From: DATAMF01 sp964472565
Lineage (GTDB): Bacteria; Chloroflexota; Anaerolineae; Aggregatilineales; Aggregatilineaceae
Length of the DNA stretch: 31,295 nt
Assembly: GCA_964472565.1 (NCBI GenBank)
Contig: CAYYNB010000060.1
Coordinates: 1 to 31,295, forward strand
Reading direction: 5' to 3'
The notes beneath the pieces were generated by a model, which was not told where the DNA came from, did no database searches, and worked only from the letters and a program-made list of their open reading frames with translations. Below, one piece after another: positions 23,821 to 31,210 of this stretch. A program made the translations under genes and the position numbers. Within the stretch, counting starts at the first letter, position 1. The number at the start of each line of letters is the position of its first letter.

Positions 23821-24561
23821 ATGCTTCAAGATACAATGGTGGAAATTTTCAAAGCACTGTCTGATCCAAACCGGCTGCATTTGATGGAACTGCTGCTGGA
23901 GAGTGACCGGACCAATTCGGAGTTGATGAGCGAAGTTGGCCTGAGCCAGAATTTGCTCTCCCACCATCTTAATGTACTAACCGAGGCGGGGCTGGTGACT
24001 GTTCAGCAGAGCATTGGCGACGCCCGCCGCCGGTATTATTCGCCGCACATGGCAACCTTAGCCGCGTGCTGCCAGTGGTGGAAACAGCGCAGCCCCTGCA
24101 TTCAAACCCTGCCCACCCTGCATCAGCCCCAACGGGTGCTGTTTCTGTGCGCCAAAAATGGCGCGCGCTCACTCATTGCCGAAGCGCTGGCACATCATAT
24201 GGCCCCCGGATCACTGGTGGCGTCCAGCGCCGGACTCGCGCCGTCGGATGGCATCTCGCCGCTGGTGCTGCAAGTGTTGGCCGAACATCTGGTCCCGGCG
24301 CATATGCTCCGCATCCATACCTATCAGGCCCTGGTCAACCAGCCGTTCGATTATGTGGTAACGGTGTGTGACACCGTGCATGAGCATCTTTCACCGGAAA
24401 CGTTTACCCAGGCGCGGGTCGTCCACTGGTCGCTGCATGATCCGGCGGAAGAGCATGGCATGGAAAGTGAGCAGCTCGAAACTATCCACCAACTGTACCA
24501 CGATATTGAACAGCGGCTGACGGTGTTTGTGCAGCGCCTGGCACAAGCGGAGCAAGCGTAG
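23821..24561 (+). CDS. ArsR-family repressor fused to low-molecular-weight phosphatase/arsenate reductase-like domain
   Basis: This 246-residue fusion starts with an ArsR/SmtB winged helix (about 1-78: FKALSDPNRLHLMELLL, then SELMSEVGLSQNLLSHHLNV and the wing DARRRYYSP). Next come a Cys-Cys...Cys cluster (Cys83, Cys84, Cys93 in ACCQWWKQRSPC) and a C-terminal LMW-PTP/ArsC-type domain (about 102-246). That domain has the P-loop C-x5-R (CAKNGARS, Cys110-Arg116), the ArsC-like VVTVCD and HWSLHDPAE. The thioredoxin-coupled enzymes also need a third Cys about seven residues after VVTVC; here that position is Leu. The cluster resembles As(III) sites in some ArsR proteins. AGGGGA at 23805-23810 supports the ATG at 23821; TTG 23794 and ATG 23797 are alternatives. 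No arsenite pump gene is adjacent. It may sense thiol-binding metals, redox state or a phosphorylated ligand. Confidence 0.85.
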   Translation: MLQDTMVEIFKALSDPNRLHLMELLLESDRTNSELMSEVGLSQNLLSHHLNVLTEAGLVTVQQSIGDARRRYYSPHMATLAACCQWWKQRSPCIQTLPTLHQPQRVLFLCAKNGARSLIAEALAHHMAPGSLVASSAGLAPSDGISPLVLQVLAEHLVPAHMLRIHTYQALVNQPFDYVVTVCDTVHEHLSPETFTQARVVHWSLHDPAEEHGMESEQLETIHQLYHDIEQRLTVFVQRLAQAEQA

Positions 24562-24596
24562 GGTGAGCGTGCTGGCAGCCGGGTATTTGCGTTTGG

Positions 24597-24602
24597 TACA
24601 AT
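24597..24602 (+). promoter_or_regulatory. Possible -10 element for the L,D-transpeptidase gene
   Basis: TACAAT lies 38 bases upstream of the GTG start at 24641. No convincing -35 is seen at 16-18 bases. Weak on its own. Confidence 0.3.
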
Positions 24603-24640
24603 AGATGTTCAACAGAATTTTGACTAGAGGAGAGCCATTC

Positions 24641-25702
24641 GTGCGACATCGCAGCCTGATTTTTACATTATTGCTGGTACTGAGTTTGTTCCCCGTTTCA
24701 ACCGCACGCGCAGCCGACCGGGAAACGTGTTTGAAGGAACCGAATGGACCAGGCTGTACAGCAGGCCTGCCCACCGTCGAGTATCAAATGCTGCTTGATG
24801 AAATGCTGCTGCATCCCCACCCCGATGTGCGCCCGCTGGCGGTGGATATGGATGAGATCGCGCGCTTCGCCTTCCGTAAAATTGTCGGCGGGGCGGCTAC
24901 ATTGTATGATGCGCCGGGTGGTAATCCGGTTGGCGAGATTCCGCAGGGATTCACCTATGTCACGGTGTCCGGCGCGCAAGGCGATTGGCTTCAGGTAAAT
25001 GATGGGCAGTGGATGCCCGCCAGCCAACTGGCGGTGGTCCGGCCCAGCGAATTTGCCGGGGTGTATCTCGATGAGTCGCTGGCCTACCCGATGGCGTGGA
25101 TTCTGGTGCCGGTCTACCCCAGTGCGGCCCCCGGTCTGGATGGCGACGAAAGCAAGCCGCTGCTGGCCCGCTATACCCGCGTGAATATCTTTGCTACCGC
25201 CGTGATCGATGGCTGGGAATGGTATCTGGTTGGGCCGGAACAGTGGGTCAAGCAGGTGAACATGGCGCGGGTGCTGTTGATTGATCGCCCGCCGCAGGTC
25301 AAAGGCCGCTGGTTTGCGGTTGATCTGTTCGAGCAGGTCCTGGTGGCTTACGAAGAAGATACGCCCGTCTTTACGACGTTAATTTCGTCGGGGCTGGAAG
25401 ATTGGGGCACAAACGAAGGCACCTTCACGGTGGGAACGCGCCAGACGAGCGGCAATATGAGCGGCGCGGAAGGCCAAACCGACTTCTATTCACTGGAGAA
25501 TGTGCCCTGGGTGATGTACTTTGACCAGGCGATTTCACTGCACGGCACCTATTGGCATGACGGCTTCGGCTATCGCCACAGTCACGGCTGCGTCAATATG
25601 ACGATCACGGACGCGCATTTTGCGTTCCAGTGGAGTCTGGATGGCGGCTACGAAACGCCGTATGTGCATGTATTCAGTTCAGGTGAGTACAAATCGTACT
25701 AG
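24641..25702 (+). CDS. Secreted L,D-transpeptidase (YkuD fold)
   Basis: This 353-residue protein starts at a GTG with AGAGGAGAG (24626-24634) six bases upstream and has a signal peptide (hydrophobic about 6-22, cleavage near ARA-A). The middle holds two SH3-like segments (about 82-135 with ATLYDAPGGNPVGEI, and about 145-212), followed by the YkuD catalytic domain (about 220-345). The catalytic signature is complete: His301 in SLHGTYWHD and His315/Cys317 in RHSHGCVNM. These enzymes form 3-3 cross-links in peptidoglycan or attach proteins to it, consistent with a cell that has a peptidoglycan wall. Two Cys (30 and 39) near the mature N-terminus could form a disulfide. The gene has its own terminator. 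Confidence 0.9.
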   Translation: MRHRSLIFTLLLVLSLFPVSTARAADRETCLKEPNGPGCTAGLPTVEYQMLLDEMLLHPHPDVRPLAVDMDEIARFAFRKIVGGAATLYDAPGGNPVGEIPQGFTYVTVSGAQGDWLQVNDGQWMPASQLAVVRPSEFAGVYLDESLAYPMAWILVPVYPSAAPGLDGDESKPLLARYTRVNIFATAVIDGWEWYLVGPEQWVKQVNMARVLLIDRPPQVKGRWFAVDLFEQVLVAYEEDTPVFTTLISSGLEDWGTNEGTFTVGTRQTSGNMSGAEGQTDFYSLENVPWVMYFDQAISLHGTYWHDGFGYRHSHGCVNMTITDAHFAFQWSLDGGYETPYVHVFSSGEYKSY

Positions 25703-25719
25703 CGCGGCTGCCGATTCTG

Positions 25720-25757
25720 AAAGCGCACCCTTGCTGTTCATCTGGGTGCGCTTTTTT
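25720..25757 (+). terminator. Rho-independent terminator after the L,D-transpeptidase gene
   Basis: AAAGCGCACCC (25720-25730) pairs perfectly with GGGTGCGCTTT (25744-25754) around a 13-base loop and ends in a T-run to 25757. Confidence 0.9.
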
Positions 25758-25792
25758 GTTAAGCTGCGGAAGGCGGGTCTCGCCCAGCGAGG

Positions 25793-25984
25793 TTAGTTGG
25801 AGTCGCGCCAGGGCAAGTGGGCATTATGACCGGGCAGATCGTTGTATTCGGCCAGGGTCAGTGTCAGCCCATCGGAGAGGCGGGTGCAGGTGCCGTCGCC
25901 ATTGTTGCGCCAGAACTCGATTTTTGACTCTTGGCGGTTTTTGAGAACAACATCGAAGTTGACATTTCGAGACAGCGCGCTCAT
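25793..25984 (-). CDS. Small hypothetical protein with C-terminal beta-type segment
   Basis: About 63 residues, starting MSALSRNVNFDVVLKNRQ, continuing with a FWRNNGDGTCTRLSDG turn-rich block and ending PWRDSN. The ATG at 25984 is chosen because AAGGAG stands six bases upstream; a second ATG at 26002 has no such site. A TATAAT on the minus strand (26019-26014) could be its -10. There is one cysteine and no signal peptide or transmembrane helix. No family recognised. It is a free-standing gene between the L,D-transpeptidase terminator and the purine operon. Confidence 0.65.
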   Translation of the reverse strand: MSALSRNVNFDVVLKNRQESKIEFWRNNGDGTCTRLSDGLTLTLAEYNDLPGHNAHLPWRDSN

Positions 25985-26013
25985 GTGATGCTCCTTGTGC
26001 ATTCAATGCGTAC

Positions 26014-26019
26014 ATTATA
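26014..26019 (-). promoter_or_regulatory. -10 element for the 63-residue gene
   Basis: TATAAT on the minus strand lies 29 bases upstream of the ATG at 25984. The -35 position at 17 bases is only T-rich (TTTTTC). Confidence 0.45.
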
Positions 26020-26152
26020 TTAGTACTCAAAATGAGGAAAAAAGGTGCGCGCGATGGGCCATGTTCGATCTACGCCTGATCTACGATTTCCCTCCTGACC
26101 CTTTCCGCATTATGATTACAAGCACACCGTCTAACATCCTGGCGGAGAAAAT

Positions 26153-26262
26153 AAGTAAGGCTGCGCCAATATTTTCTTTACCCCATCTCCCCTTACCCCT
26201 TCCCTGGGATAAGGGGAGTCAAACCTGACAAATGGGATAATTATTTTTTGGGGACGGCCTAA
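26153..26262. repeat. Interspersed intergenic repeat, copy A
   Basis: This stretch aligns without gaps to 29602-29711 at roughly four of five positions over about 110 bases. Identical blocks include AAGTAAGGCTGC, CCCCTTACCCCTTCCCTG and GGGGAGTCAAACC. The centre (CCCCTTA ... TAAGGGG) can fold into a hairpin. The rest of 25985-26281 holds no other gene; a short ATCTACG direct repeat at about 26070-26089 was the only other structure seen. Confidence 0.75.
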
Positions 26263-26281
26263 GTAAACGAGAGGAATTCAG

Positions 26282-27253
26282 ATGTTGACGCCTGGACAAA
26301 TCCGACCTGTGATCCCTATGGCGCTGGATAGCTTGGAACTCGCTGGCCTGACGCCGGAGCGGGGACAAGTGCAAGATAATTATTCGCTGTCTGATGGGCG
26401 GCGGGTGGTGATTGTCACAGATCGCTTCAATGTGTTCAATCACAAAGTGGGATTGGTGCCGTATAAAGGGCAGGTGGTCAACCAGTTGACCAACTGGTGG
26501 TTTGAGCAGACGGCGGATATTTTGCCCAACCATGTGATCGATATGCCCGATCCCAACCTGACGATTGCACTCACCGCCAATCCGCTGCCGATTGCCGTTG
26601 TGGTGCGCGGCTTCATCAGCGGCATCACTCCGGCCAGCCTGTGGAAACAGTATGAAGATGGGGCGCGCACGATTTATGGGATTCAATTTCCTGATGGGCT
26701 TCAGAAGAATCAGGAATTACCGAATCCGGTGATCACAGCCTCCTTGAAGGAGTTCGGCAAGGCGCACGATCAACCGTTGACCCATGAAGAAGTGATCGCA
26801 GCGGGGATTCACCCGGCGTTGTGGGAGCGGATTCAAGAAGCGGCGCTGCTGCTGTTTTTGCGAGGGCGGCAGTTGAGCATTCTGGCCGATTTAATTCTGG
26901 TTGACAGTAAGTACGAGTTTGGTTTGGATTTGAACGGCGATCTGGTTTTGATTGATGAGCTGCATACGCCAGACAGCAGCCGCTTCTGGCGGGCGGATAC
27001 GTATGATGAGATGTTTGAAGAGGGCGAAGAACCAGAAAGTTTTGACCGCGAATTTGTCCGGTTGTGGTACCAGGCCCAGGGATACGGTGAAAATCATAAG
27101 CTGCCAACGCTGGGTGATGATATGATCGTCAGCATCAGTCAGCGCTACCAGCGCGTCTATGAGATGCTCACCGGGCAGCCGTTCCAACCGGCCAGCTATC
27201 CGGCCCAGAAACGACTTATGGTGGCGCTGCACTATGCGCATATCATCAGTTAG
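26282..27253 (+). CDS. purC: SAICAR synthase (phosphoribosylaminoimidazole-succinocarboxamide synthase), divergent
   Basis: This 323-residue protein catalyses the ATP-dependent joining of CAIR with aspartate in purine synthesis, if it is a true PurC. Family features are RGFISGITPASLWKQY (ligand loop), ILADLILVDSKYEFGLDL (usually LADTKFEFG) and DELHTPDSSRFW, near-perfect for the long eukaryotic-type PurC. However, the ATP-site block usually reading TDRISAFD is TDRFNVFNHKVG here, and the usual KAE.GEHDE block is KEFGKAHDQPL. It is therefore a divergent member; the pathway assignment is likely but not certain. GAGAGGAA precedes the ATG by six bases. It is followed after only 11 bases by the purD-like gene, so they form one transcription unit. 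Confidence 0.8.
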   Translation: MLTPGQIRPVIPMALDSLELAGLTPERGQVQDNYSLSDGRRVVIVTDRFNVFNHKVGLVPYKGQVVNQLTNWWFEQTADILPNHVIDMPDPNLTIALTANPLPIAVVVRGFISGITPASLWKQYEDGARTIYGIQFPDGLQKNQELPNPVITASLKEFGKAHDQPLTHEEVIAAGIHPALWERIQEAALLLFLRGRQLSILADLILVDSKYEFGLDLNGDLVLIDELHTPDSSRFWRADTYDEMFEEGEEPESFDREFVRLWYQAQGYGENHKLPTLGDDMIVSISQRYQRVYEMLTGQPFQPASYPAQKRLMVALHYAHIIS

Positions 27254-27264
27254 GATGACTTTTT

Positions 27265-28539
27265 ATGCATGTTTTGGTCATCGGCGGGGGGGCGCGCGCA
27301 CACGCGATCACCTGGAAGCTGGCCCAATCACCCCGCATCGATCAGATTAGTGTCGCACCGGGAAACGGCGGCACGGCTGCGCTTGCGCCTCATGTTCAGA
27401 ATGTGGACATCGACGCCACAGATACCGTCAGCCTGCTGGATTACGCCATGCAGGAACACATGGACCTGATTATCGTCGGGCCGGAAGAAATTCTGGTCAA
27501 TGGGTTGGTCGATCAATTTGAAGCGGTAGGGCTGCGCGTTTTCGGTCCACACCGCCGCGCCGCGATGATCGAAGCATCCAAAAGTTATGCCAAATATCTG
27601 CTGGTTCAGAGCCATGTGCCTACCGCGCCGTATGAGGTTTTTGCCGACGTGGACGAGGCGCTTGATTATTTATCGGGCCAGGATATTGAAGACATGATCA
27701 TCAAAGCCGATGGCCTGACACGGGGCAAAGGCATTTTTGCCCCGCGCGGATCGGCGGATGCGGAAGGGATTCTGCGGGCGCTGATCGAACGGGATGCGCT
27801 GGATGGAGCCGGGCGGCGGGTGGTCATCGAACAGCGGTTGGAGGGCGAAGAACTGTCCGTCACCGCGTTTACCGATGGCACGGTGCTCGCCATGATGCCG
27901 CCGGTGCGAGAATACCGCCGCCTGCACAACAATGAAAAAGGCCCCAGTACCGTCGGCATGGGCGCTTATGCCCCGGTTGACAGGCTGTCCCCCGACATGA
28001 TCGCCCGCCTGGAAAACGAGATTTTTAAACCCGTGCTGGCCGGGCTGCAAGCGGAACACTGCTGTTTTAAAGGCGCGTTGTATATCGGCGTGACCTGGAC
28101 CGCGCTTGGCCCGATTGCCCTGGAGATCAATTCACGCATGGGCGATCCGGCGGCCCAGGTGGTGCTGCCGCTGCTGCAAACCGATTTGCTGGATGTGATC
28201 GAAGCGTGTGTGGATGGCACCCTGGATCAGATCGATCTGCGCTGGTCGGATCAAGCAGCGGTGACGCTGACGTTAACCACGAACAGCTATCCTGAACGCG
28301 ATGACGTGGGGCTGCCAGTCCATCTGGAACCGGAAGTGCCGCCGGGTGTATTATTATTTCATGGCGGGACGCGAACCGGGGATGATGGCACCCTGCTCAC
28401 ATCGGGCGGACGTGTGATGAATATCACCGGCGTTGCCCCTACCCTGGCGCTGGCCGCGCAGTCGGCTTATGCGGGTGTGAGCCGGGTGCATTTCGACGGG
28501 ATGCATTACCGCACCGACATCGGTTTAGCGGCCCGATAA
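27265..28539 (+). CDS. purD: Phosphoribosylamine-glycine ligase (GARS), divergent PurD
   Basis: This 424-residue ATP-grasp enzyme has the PurD layout: an N-terminal Rossmann-like part (VLVIGGGARAHAITWKLAQ and APGNGGTAAL), ATP-grasp lobes (IIKADGLTRGKGI; VVIEQRLEGEELSVTAF), the GPSTVGMGAYAPV loop (usually GPNTGGMGAY), the metal-binding block ALEINSRMGDPAAQVVLP (usually EFNARFGDPETQ), and a C-terminal beta-domain. Both signature blocks differ from typical bacterial PurD; EINSRMGDP is closer to archaeal forms by memory. It should convert phosphoribosylamine and glycine to GAR in the cytoplasm. The start is 11 bases after purC. No other pur genes are in the window. Confidence 0.85.
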   Translation: MHVLVIGGGARAHAITWKLAQSPRIDQISVAPGNGGTAALAPHVQNVDIDATDTVSLLDYAMQEHMDLIIVGPEEILVNGLVDQFEAVGLRVFGPHRRAAMIEASKSYAKYLLVQSHVPTAPYEVFADVDEALDYLSGQDIEDMIIKADGLTRGKGIFAPRGSADAEGILRALIERDALDGAGRRVVIEQRLEGEELSVTAFTDGTVLAMMPPVREYRRLHNNEKGPSTVGMGAYAPVDRLSPDMIARLENEIFKPVLAGLQAEHCCFKGALYIGVTWTALGPIALEINSRMGDPAAQVVLPLLQTDLLDVIEACVDGTLDQIDLRWSDQAAVTLTLTTNSYPERDDVGLPVHLEPEVPPGVLLFHGGTRTGDDGTLLTSGGRVMNITGVAPTLALAAQSAYAGVSRVHFDGMHYRTDIGLAAR

Positions 28540-28545
28540 GGTGCT

Positions 28546-28563
28546 TTCCAAAAGGTTTTGGAA
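28546..28563 (+). promoter_or_regulatory. Palindromic operator-like site before the PfkB kinase
   Basis: TTCCAAAA-GG-TTTTGGAA is an 18-base inverted repeat with perfect 8-base arms. It overlaps the -35 of the promoter that follows, the usual place for a repressor site. It begins seven bases after the purD stop. Confidence 0.5.
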
Positions 28564-28585
28564 GATCGTAATTAGGCGTTATATT
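28558..28585 (+). promoter_or_regulatory. Promoter for the PfkB sugar kinase
   Basis: TTGGAA (28558-28563) and TATATT (28580-28585) are separated by 16 bases, 36 bases upstream of the ATG at 28621. The site supports separate control of the kinase from purCD. Confidence 0.5.
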
Positions 28586-28620
28586 TAATAGAAATACCCG
28601 CACCAAGGAGCGAACTCGTT

Positions 28621-29607
28621 ATGGATGTTTTATGTATCGGTGAAGCCCTGATCGATTTTGTATCACGCGAACGCGGGCAGACGCTGGTCACGGCCAGCCA
28701 GTACACCGCGGCAACCGGGGGCGCTCCCACGAATGTAGCGGCGGGCTTAAGCAAATTGGGCCGCCATGCCCGCCTGATCTCAACCGTTGGGGATGATGCG
28801 TTTGGGCGCAAAATTCAACACGACCTGGGCGAAGTCGGCGTTGATTGTGCGCTGCGGGTGGACAATGAACATTTCACCACCCTGGCCTTTGTCAAACAGG
28901 GCACCAGAGGAGATCGGGATTTTGAATTTTTCTCTGGCGCGCATGATTATCTGCTGCCCGAACAGGTGCATACCGAAGACGTAGAGCAAGCGCTGGTTCT
29001 GCACTATGGATCGATCAGCTTACGGTCCCCGCAGTCCCGCGAGGCCACGCTCAAGGCGATTCATCTGGCGAAAGAGGCCGGGGTCATTTGCTCGTGTGAC
29101 CCAAACTGGCGGCCTGATCTGTGGCCGGACAAAAACGCCGGGCGCGCCGCCATGCTTGAAGCGATTGCCCACGCCGACATTCTCAAGATCAGCAATACCG
29201 ACCTGATTTTCCTGGCTCCTGAGCATGACAGCACGGATTATGCGGCAGCGCTGAATGAAATCGGCTACCGGGGCCGGCTGGTGGCGGTGACATTGGGGCG
29301 GGACGGTGTATGGTATCAGGCTGGCAAAATTACCGGGCATGTCCCGTCACCCTGGGTGCAGGTCGTCGAAACCACCGGCGCGGGTGATTCATTTATCGCG
29401 ACGCTGTTGGACTCGCTCATTTCGCAGCATCTGGAAATCGAAATTCTAAGCGCTGAAACCTTACAGGCCATGATGCAGCGAGCATCGGCGGCGGGAGCAC
29501 TGACCACGACCGGGTACGGCGCGATCCCCTCGCTGCCGGATGCGAAGAGTATCGACGCGCTGCTGCGAATGGTCAGCGTGGGAACAGCCAATTCGAATGC
29601 GAAGTAA
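28621..29607 (+). CDS. PfkB-family carbohydrate kinase, fructokinase-like
   Basis: This 328-residue protein is a ribokinase-family sugar kinase: the first signature GGAPTNVAAGLSKLG (about 38-52, sugar binding) and the second TTGAGDSFIATLLD (about 257-270), in which the Asp of GAGD is the catalytic base. The N-terminal VLCIGEALIDF is typical of fructokinases, which phosphorylate fructose at C6, though the substrate cannot be fixed from sequence. AAGGAG is ten bases before the ATG. It has its own palindrome and promoter. The last codons and stop (GCGAAGTAA) fall in the start of the interspersed repeat copy B. Confidence 0.9.
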   Translation: MDVLCIGEALIDFVSRERGQTLVTASQYTAATGGAPTNVAAGLSKLGRHARLISTVGDDAFGRKIQHDLGEVGVDCALRVDNEHFTTLAFVKQGTRGDRDFEFFSGAHDYLLPEQVHTEDVEQALVLHYGSISLRSPQSREATLKAIHLAKEAGVICSCDPNWRPDLWPDKNAGRAAMLEAIAHADILKISNTDLIFLAPEHDSTDYAAALNEIGYRGRLVAVTLGRDGVWYQAGKITGHVPSPWVQVVETTGAGDSFIATLLDSLISQHLEIEILSAETLQAMMQRASAAGALTTTGYGAIPSLPDAKSIDALLRMVSVGTANSNAK

Positions 29608-29711
29608 GGCTGCACCACTATTTACCTGACCCCATCCCCCCTTACCCCTTCCCTGAGGAAAGGGGAGTCAAACCGGATGAATGGGATCATTATTGTCTTG
29701 GAAAGGCTTAA
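29602..29711. repeat. Interspersed intergenic repeat, copy B
   Basis: It matches copy A at 26153-26262. Its first bases (AAGTAAGG) include the kinase stop codon, so the end of the repeat touches the coding sequence. The middle CCCCTTCC ... GGAAAGGGG can form a hairpin. Confidence 0.75.
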
Positions 29712-29716
29712 ACACA

Positions 29717-29737
29717 GCCCCAGGTTGACGCTGGGGC
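29717..29737 (-). terminator. Hairpin at the 3' end of the drug exporter gene
   Basis: GCCCCAG (29717-29723) and CTGGGGC (29731-29737) pair perfectly around GTTGACG, just after the stop of the minus-strand exporter. On the minus strand it is followed only by a weak T-rich TGTGTTTAA, so terminator function is possible but not certain. Confidence 0.45.
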
Positions 29738-29743
29738 CTGGTT

Positions 29744-31210
29744 TCAGGCAGTTACTTCAACCGTCTTCGCATCCCGGATGCGCCGCCGTTCCAGCGTAAA
29801 GGCGACCAGGGCGAACAAGGTTCCCAGGGTGATCACCCCCGCCGCGATATGAAATGAGGTTTGCAGTCCATCGACCAGGGCACCATGCGGGGCATTGGTC
29901 ACATCTGCGCCGCGCGAGAGATGAGCAACCGCCACCACGCGGCTGGAAAAAATGGCGGTCATCAGGGGCACCCCGACGACATTGCCCATATTCCGGGACA
30001 AAGCGAGCAGGCCGGACACCACCCCTAACTGCTCGCGGGACGCCGTGCCCATGATCGCGCTGTTGTTGGGCGACTGGAACAAGCCGATCCCCAATCCCAG
30101 CGGCAGCAGGCGGATGATATAACCGAAAGTCGAAGTATTCTCGCGCAGTGTCGCAATCGAAAGACAGCCGCCGATCACCACGACTAATCCAGCCAGCGAA
30201 ATACCGCGCGACCCATACCGATCCGACAGCACCCCGGCAATAGGAGCCATCAGGCCCAGCGCTGCCGGGACAACCGTCAGCGCCAGCCCGGTCAGTTCCG
30301 TGCTCAGCCCGCGCACCGTTTCCAGGTAAAACGGCAGCAGCAGCATTCCAGCGTTTACCACAAATACCAGCAGCGCGGTGAGCAGGCTGATACTGAAGAG
30401 GGGATCGCGGAACAGGTGGAGGTCGATCATCGGATGCGGCAGACGTTTTTCGACCAGCACAAAAACGAGCAACCCGACGCCCGCGCCAATCAGCAGGGCA
30501 AGGGACAGGCTGTCCCAGTTATTTTCGGGGCCAAATGTGAGGCCGAGCGCTAATGCCACCAGCGCCAGCAGCATGATCACCGCTCCCAGCGCATCAAAGC
30601 GCTGGCCGCCGGGGGGACGCCAATCGGGGATGAAACGACGCCCCAGGAACAAGCCTGCCGCGCCAACCGGCACATTGACCAGAAAGATCGCGCGCCAGCC
30701 CACCGTGCCGATCAGAATACCGCCTGCCGTTGGGCCGAGACTGATGCCCAGCGAAACCACTGTCCCCATCAGACCCAGCGCGCGGCCTCGTTCGGAACGT
30801 GGGAAGGCTTCGGTAACAATCGCCATGCCCAATGCCTGGAGCATCACCGCGCCGATGCCTTGCAGCACGCGAAAGCCGATCAGAAAGTGGATGTTGGGCG
30901 CAAGGCCGCACAAAATGGAGCCAAAGACAAACACCGTCATGCCGGTCAGGTAGATCCGCTTTTTGCCGATCATGTCGGCCAAGCGCCCTACCCCCAGAAT
31001 CAACGATGTGACGATCAGGGTATAACTGATAATCGCCCACTGCACCATCGCCAGATCGGTATCCAGCGCTTTTTTGAGCGTGGGAAGGGCGACATTCATG
31101 ATACTGCCGTCGATGGTGCCCAAAAAAGTGCCCATCGCTACACTTAACATCACCCACCATTTGCGTGAATAATCGGGCTGATTGGGTGGGGTTATTCCCT
31201 CAACTGGCAT
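29744..31210 (-). CDS. MFS drug/H+ antiporter, DHA2 (EmrB/QacA) type
   Basis: This 488-residue membrane protein has about 14 predicted helices, the DHA2 number. It shows the first-helix pattern MGTFLGTIDGSIMNVALP (Asp in helix 1), motif A-like GRLADMIGKKRIYLTG in the loop after helix 2, LQGIGAVMLQALGMAIV, and motif C-like GISLGPTAGGILIGTVGW. Such transporters export lipophilic drugs, dyes or antibiotics by proton exchange; the substrate is unknown. The ATG at 31210 is chosen because GAGGA precedes it at short spacing. An upstream TTG at 31240, which would add ten residues, has no ribosome site. No regulator gene is adjacent inside the window; the 85 bases upstream reach the right edge with an AT-rich region (TATACT on the minus strand near 31255). 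Confidence 0.9.
   Translation of the reverse strand: MPVEGITPPNQPDYSRKWWVMLSVAMGTFLGTIDGSIMNVALPTLKKALDTDLAMVQWAIISYTLIVTSLILGVGRLADMIGKKRIYLTGMTVFVFGSILCGLAPNIHFLIGFRVLQGIGAVMLQALGMAIVTEAFPRSERGRALGLMGTVVSLGISLGPTAGGILIGTVGWRAIFLVNVPVGAAGLFLGRRFIPDWRPPGGQRFDALGAVIMLLALVALALGLTFGPENNWDSLSLALLIGAGVGLLVFVLVEKRLPHPMIDLHLFRDPLFSISLLTALLVFVVNAGMLLLPFYLETVRGLSTELTGLALTVVPAALGLMAPIAGVLSDRYGSRGISLAGLVVVIGGCLSIATLRENTSTFGYIIRLLPLGLGIGLFQSPNNSAIMGTASREQLGVVSGLLALSRNMGNVVGVPLMTAIFSSRVVAVAHLSRGADVTNAPHGALVDGLQTSFHIAAGVITLGTLFALVAFTLERRRIRDAKTVEVTA

Noticed and set aside
23821..24561. Two separate genes split at the domain boundary
   Set aside because: The frame is continuous through the linker with no stop, and no internal ribosome site is visible before the phosphatase-like domain.
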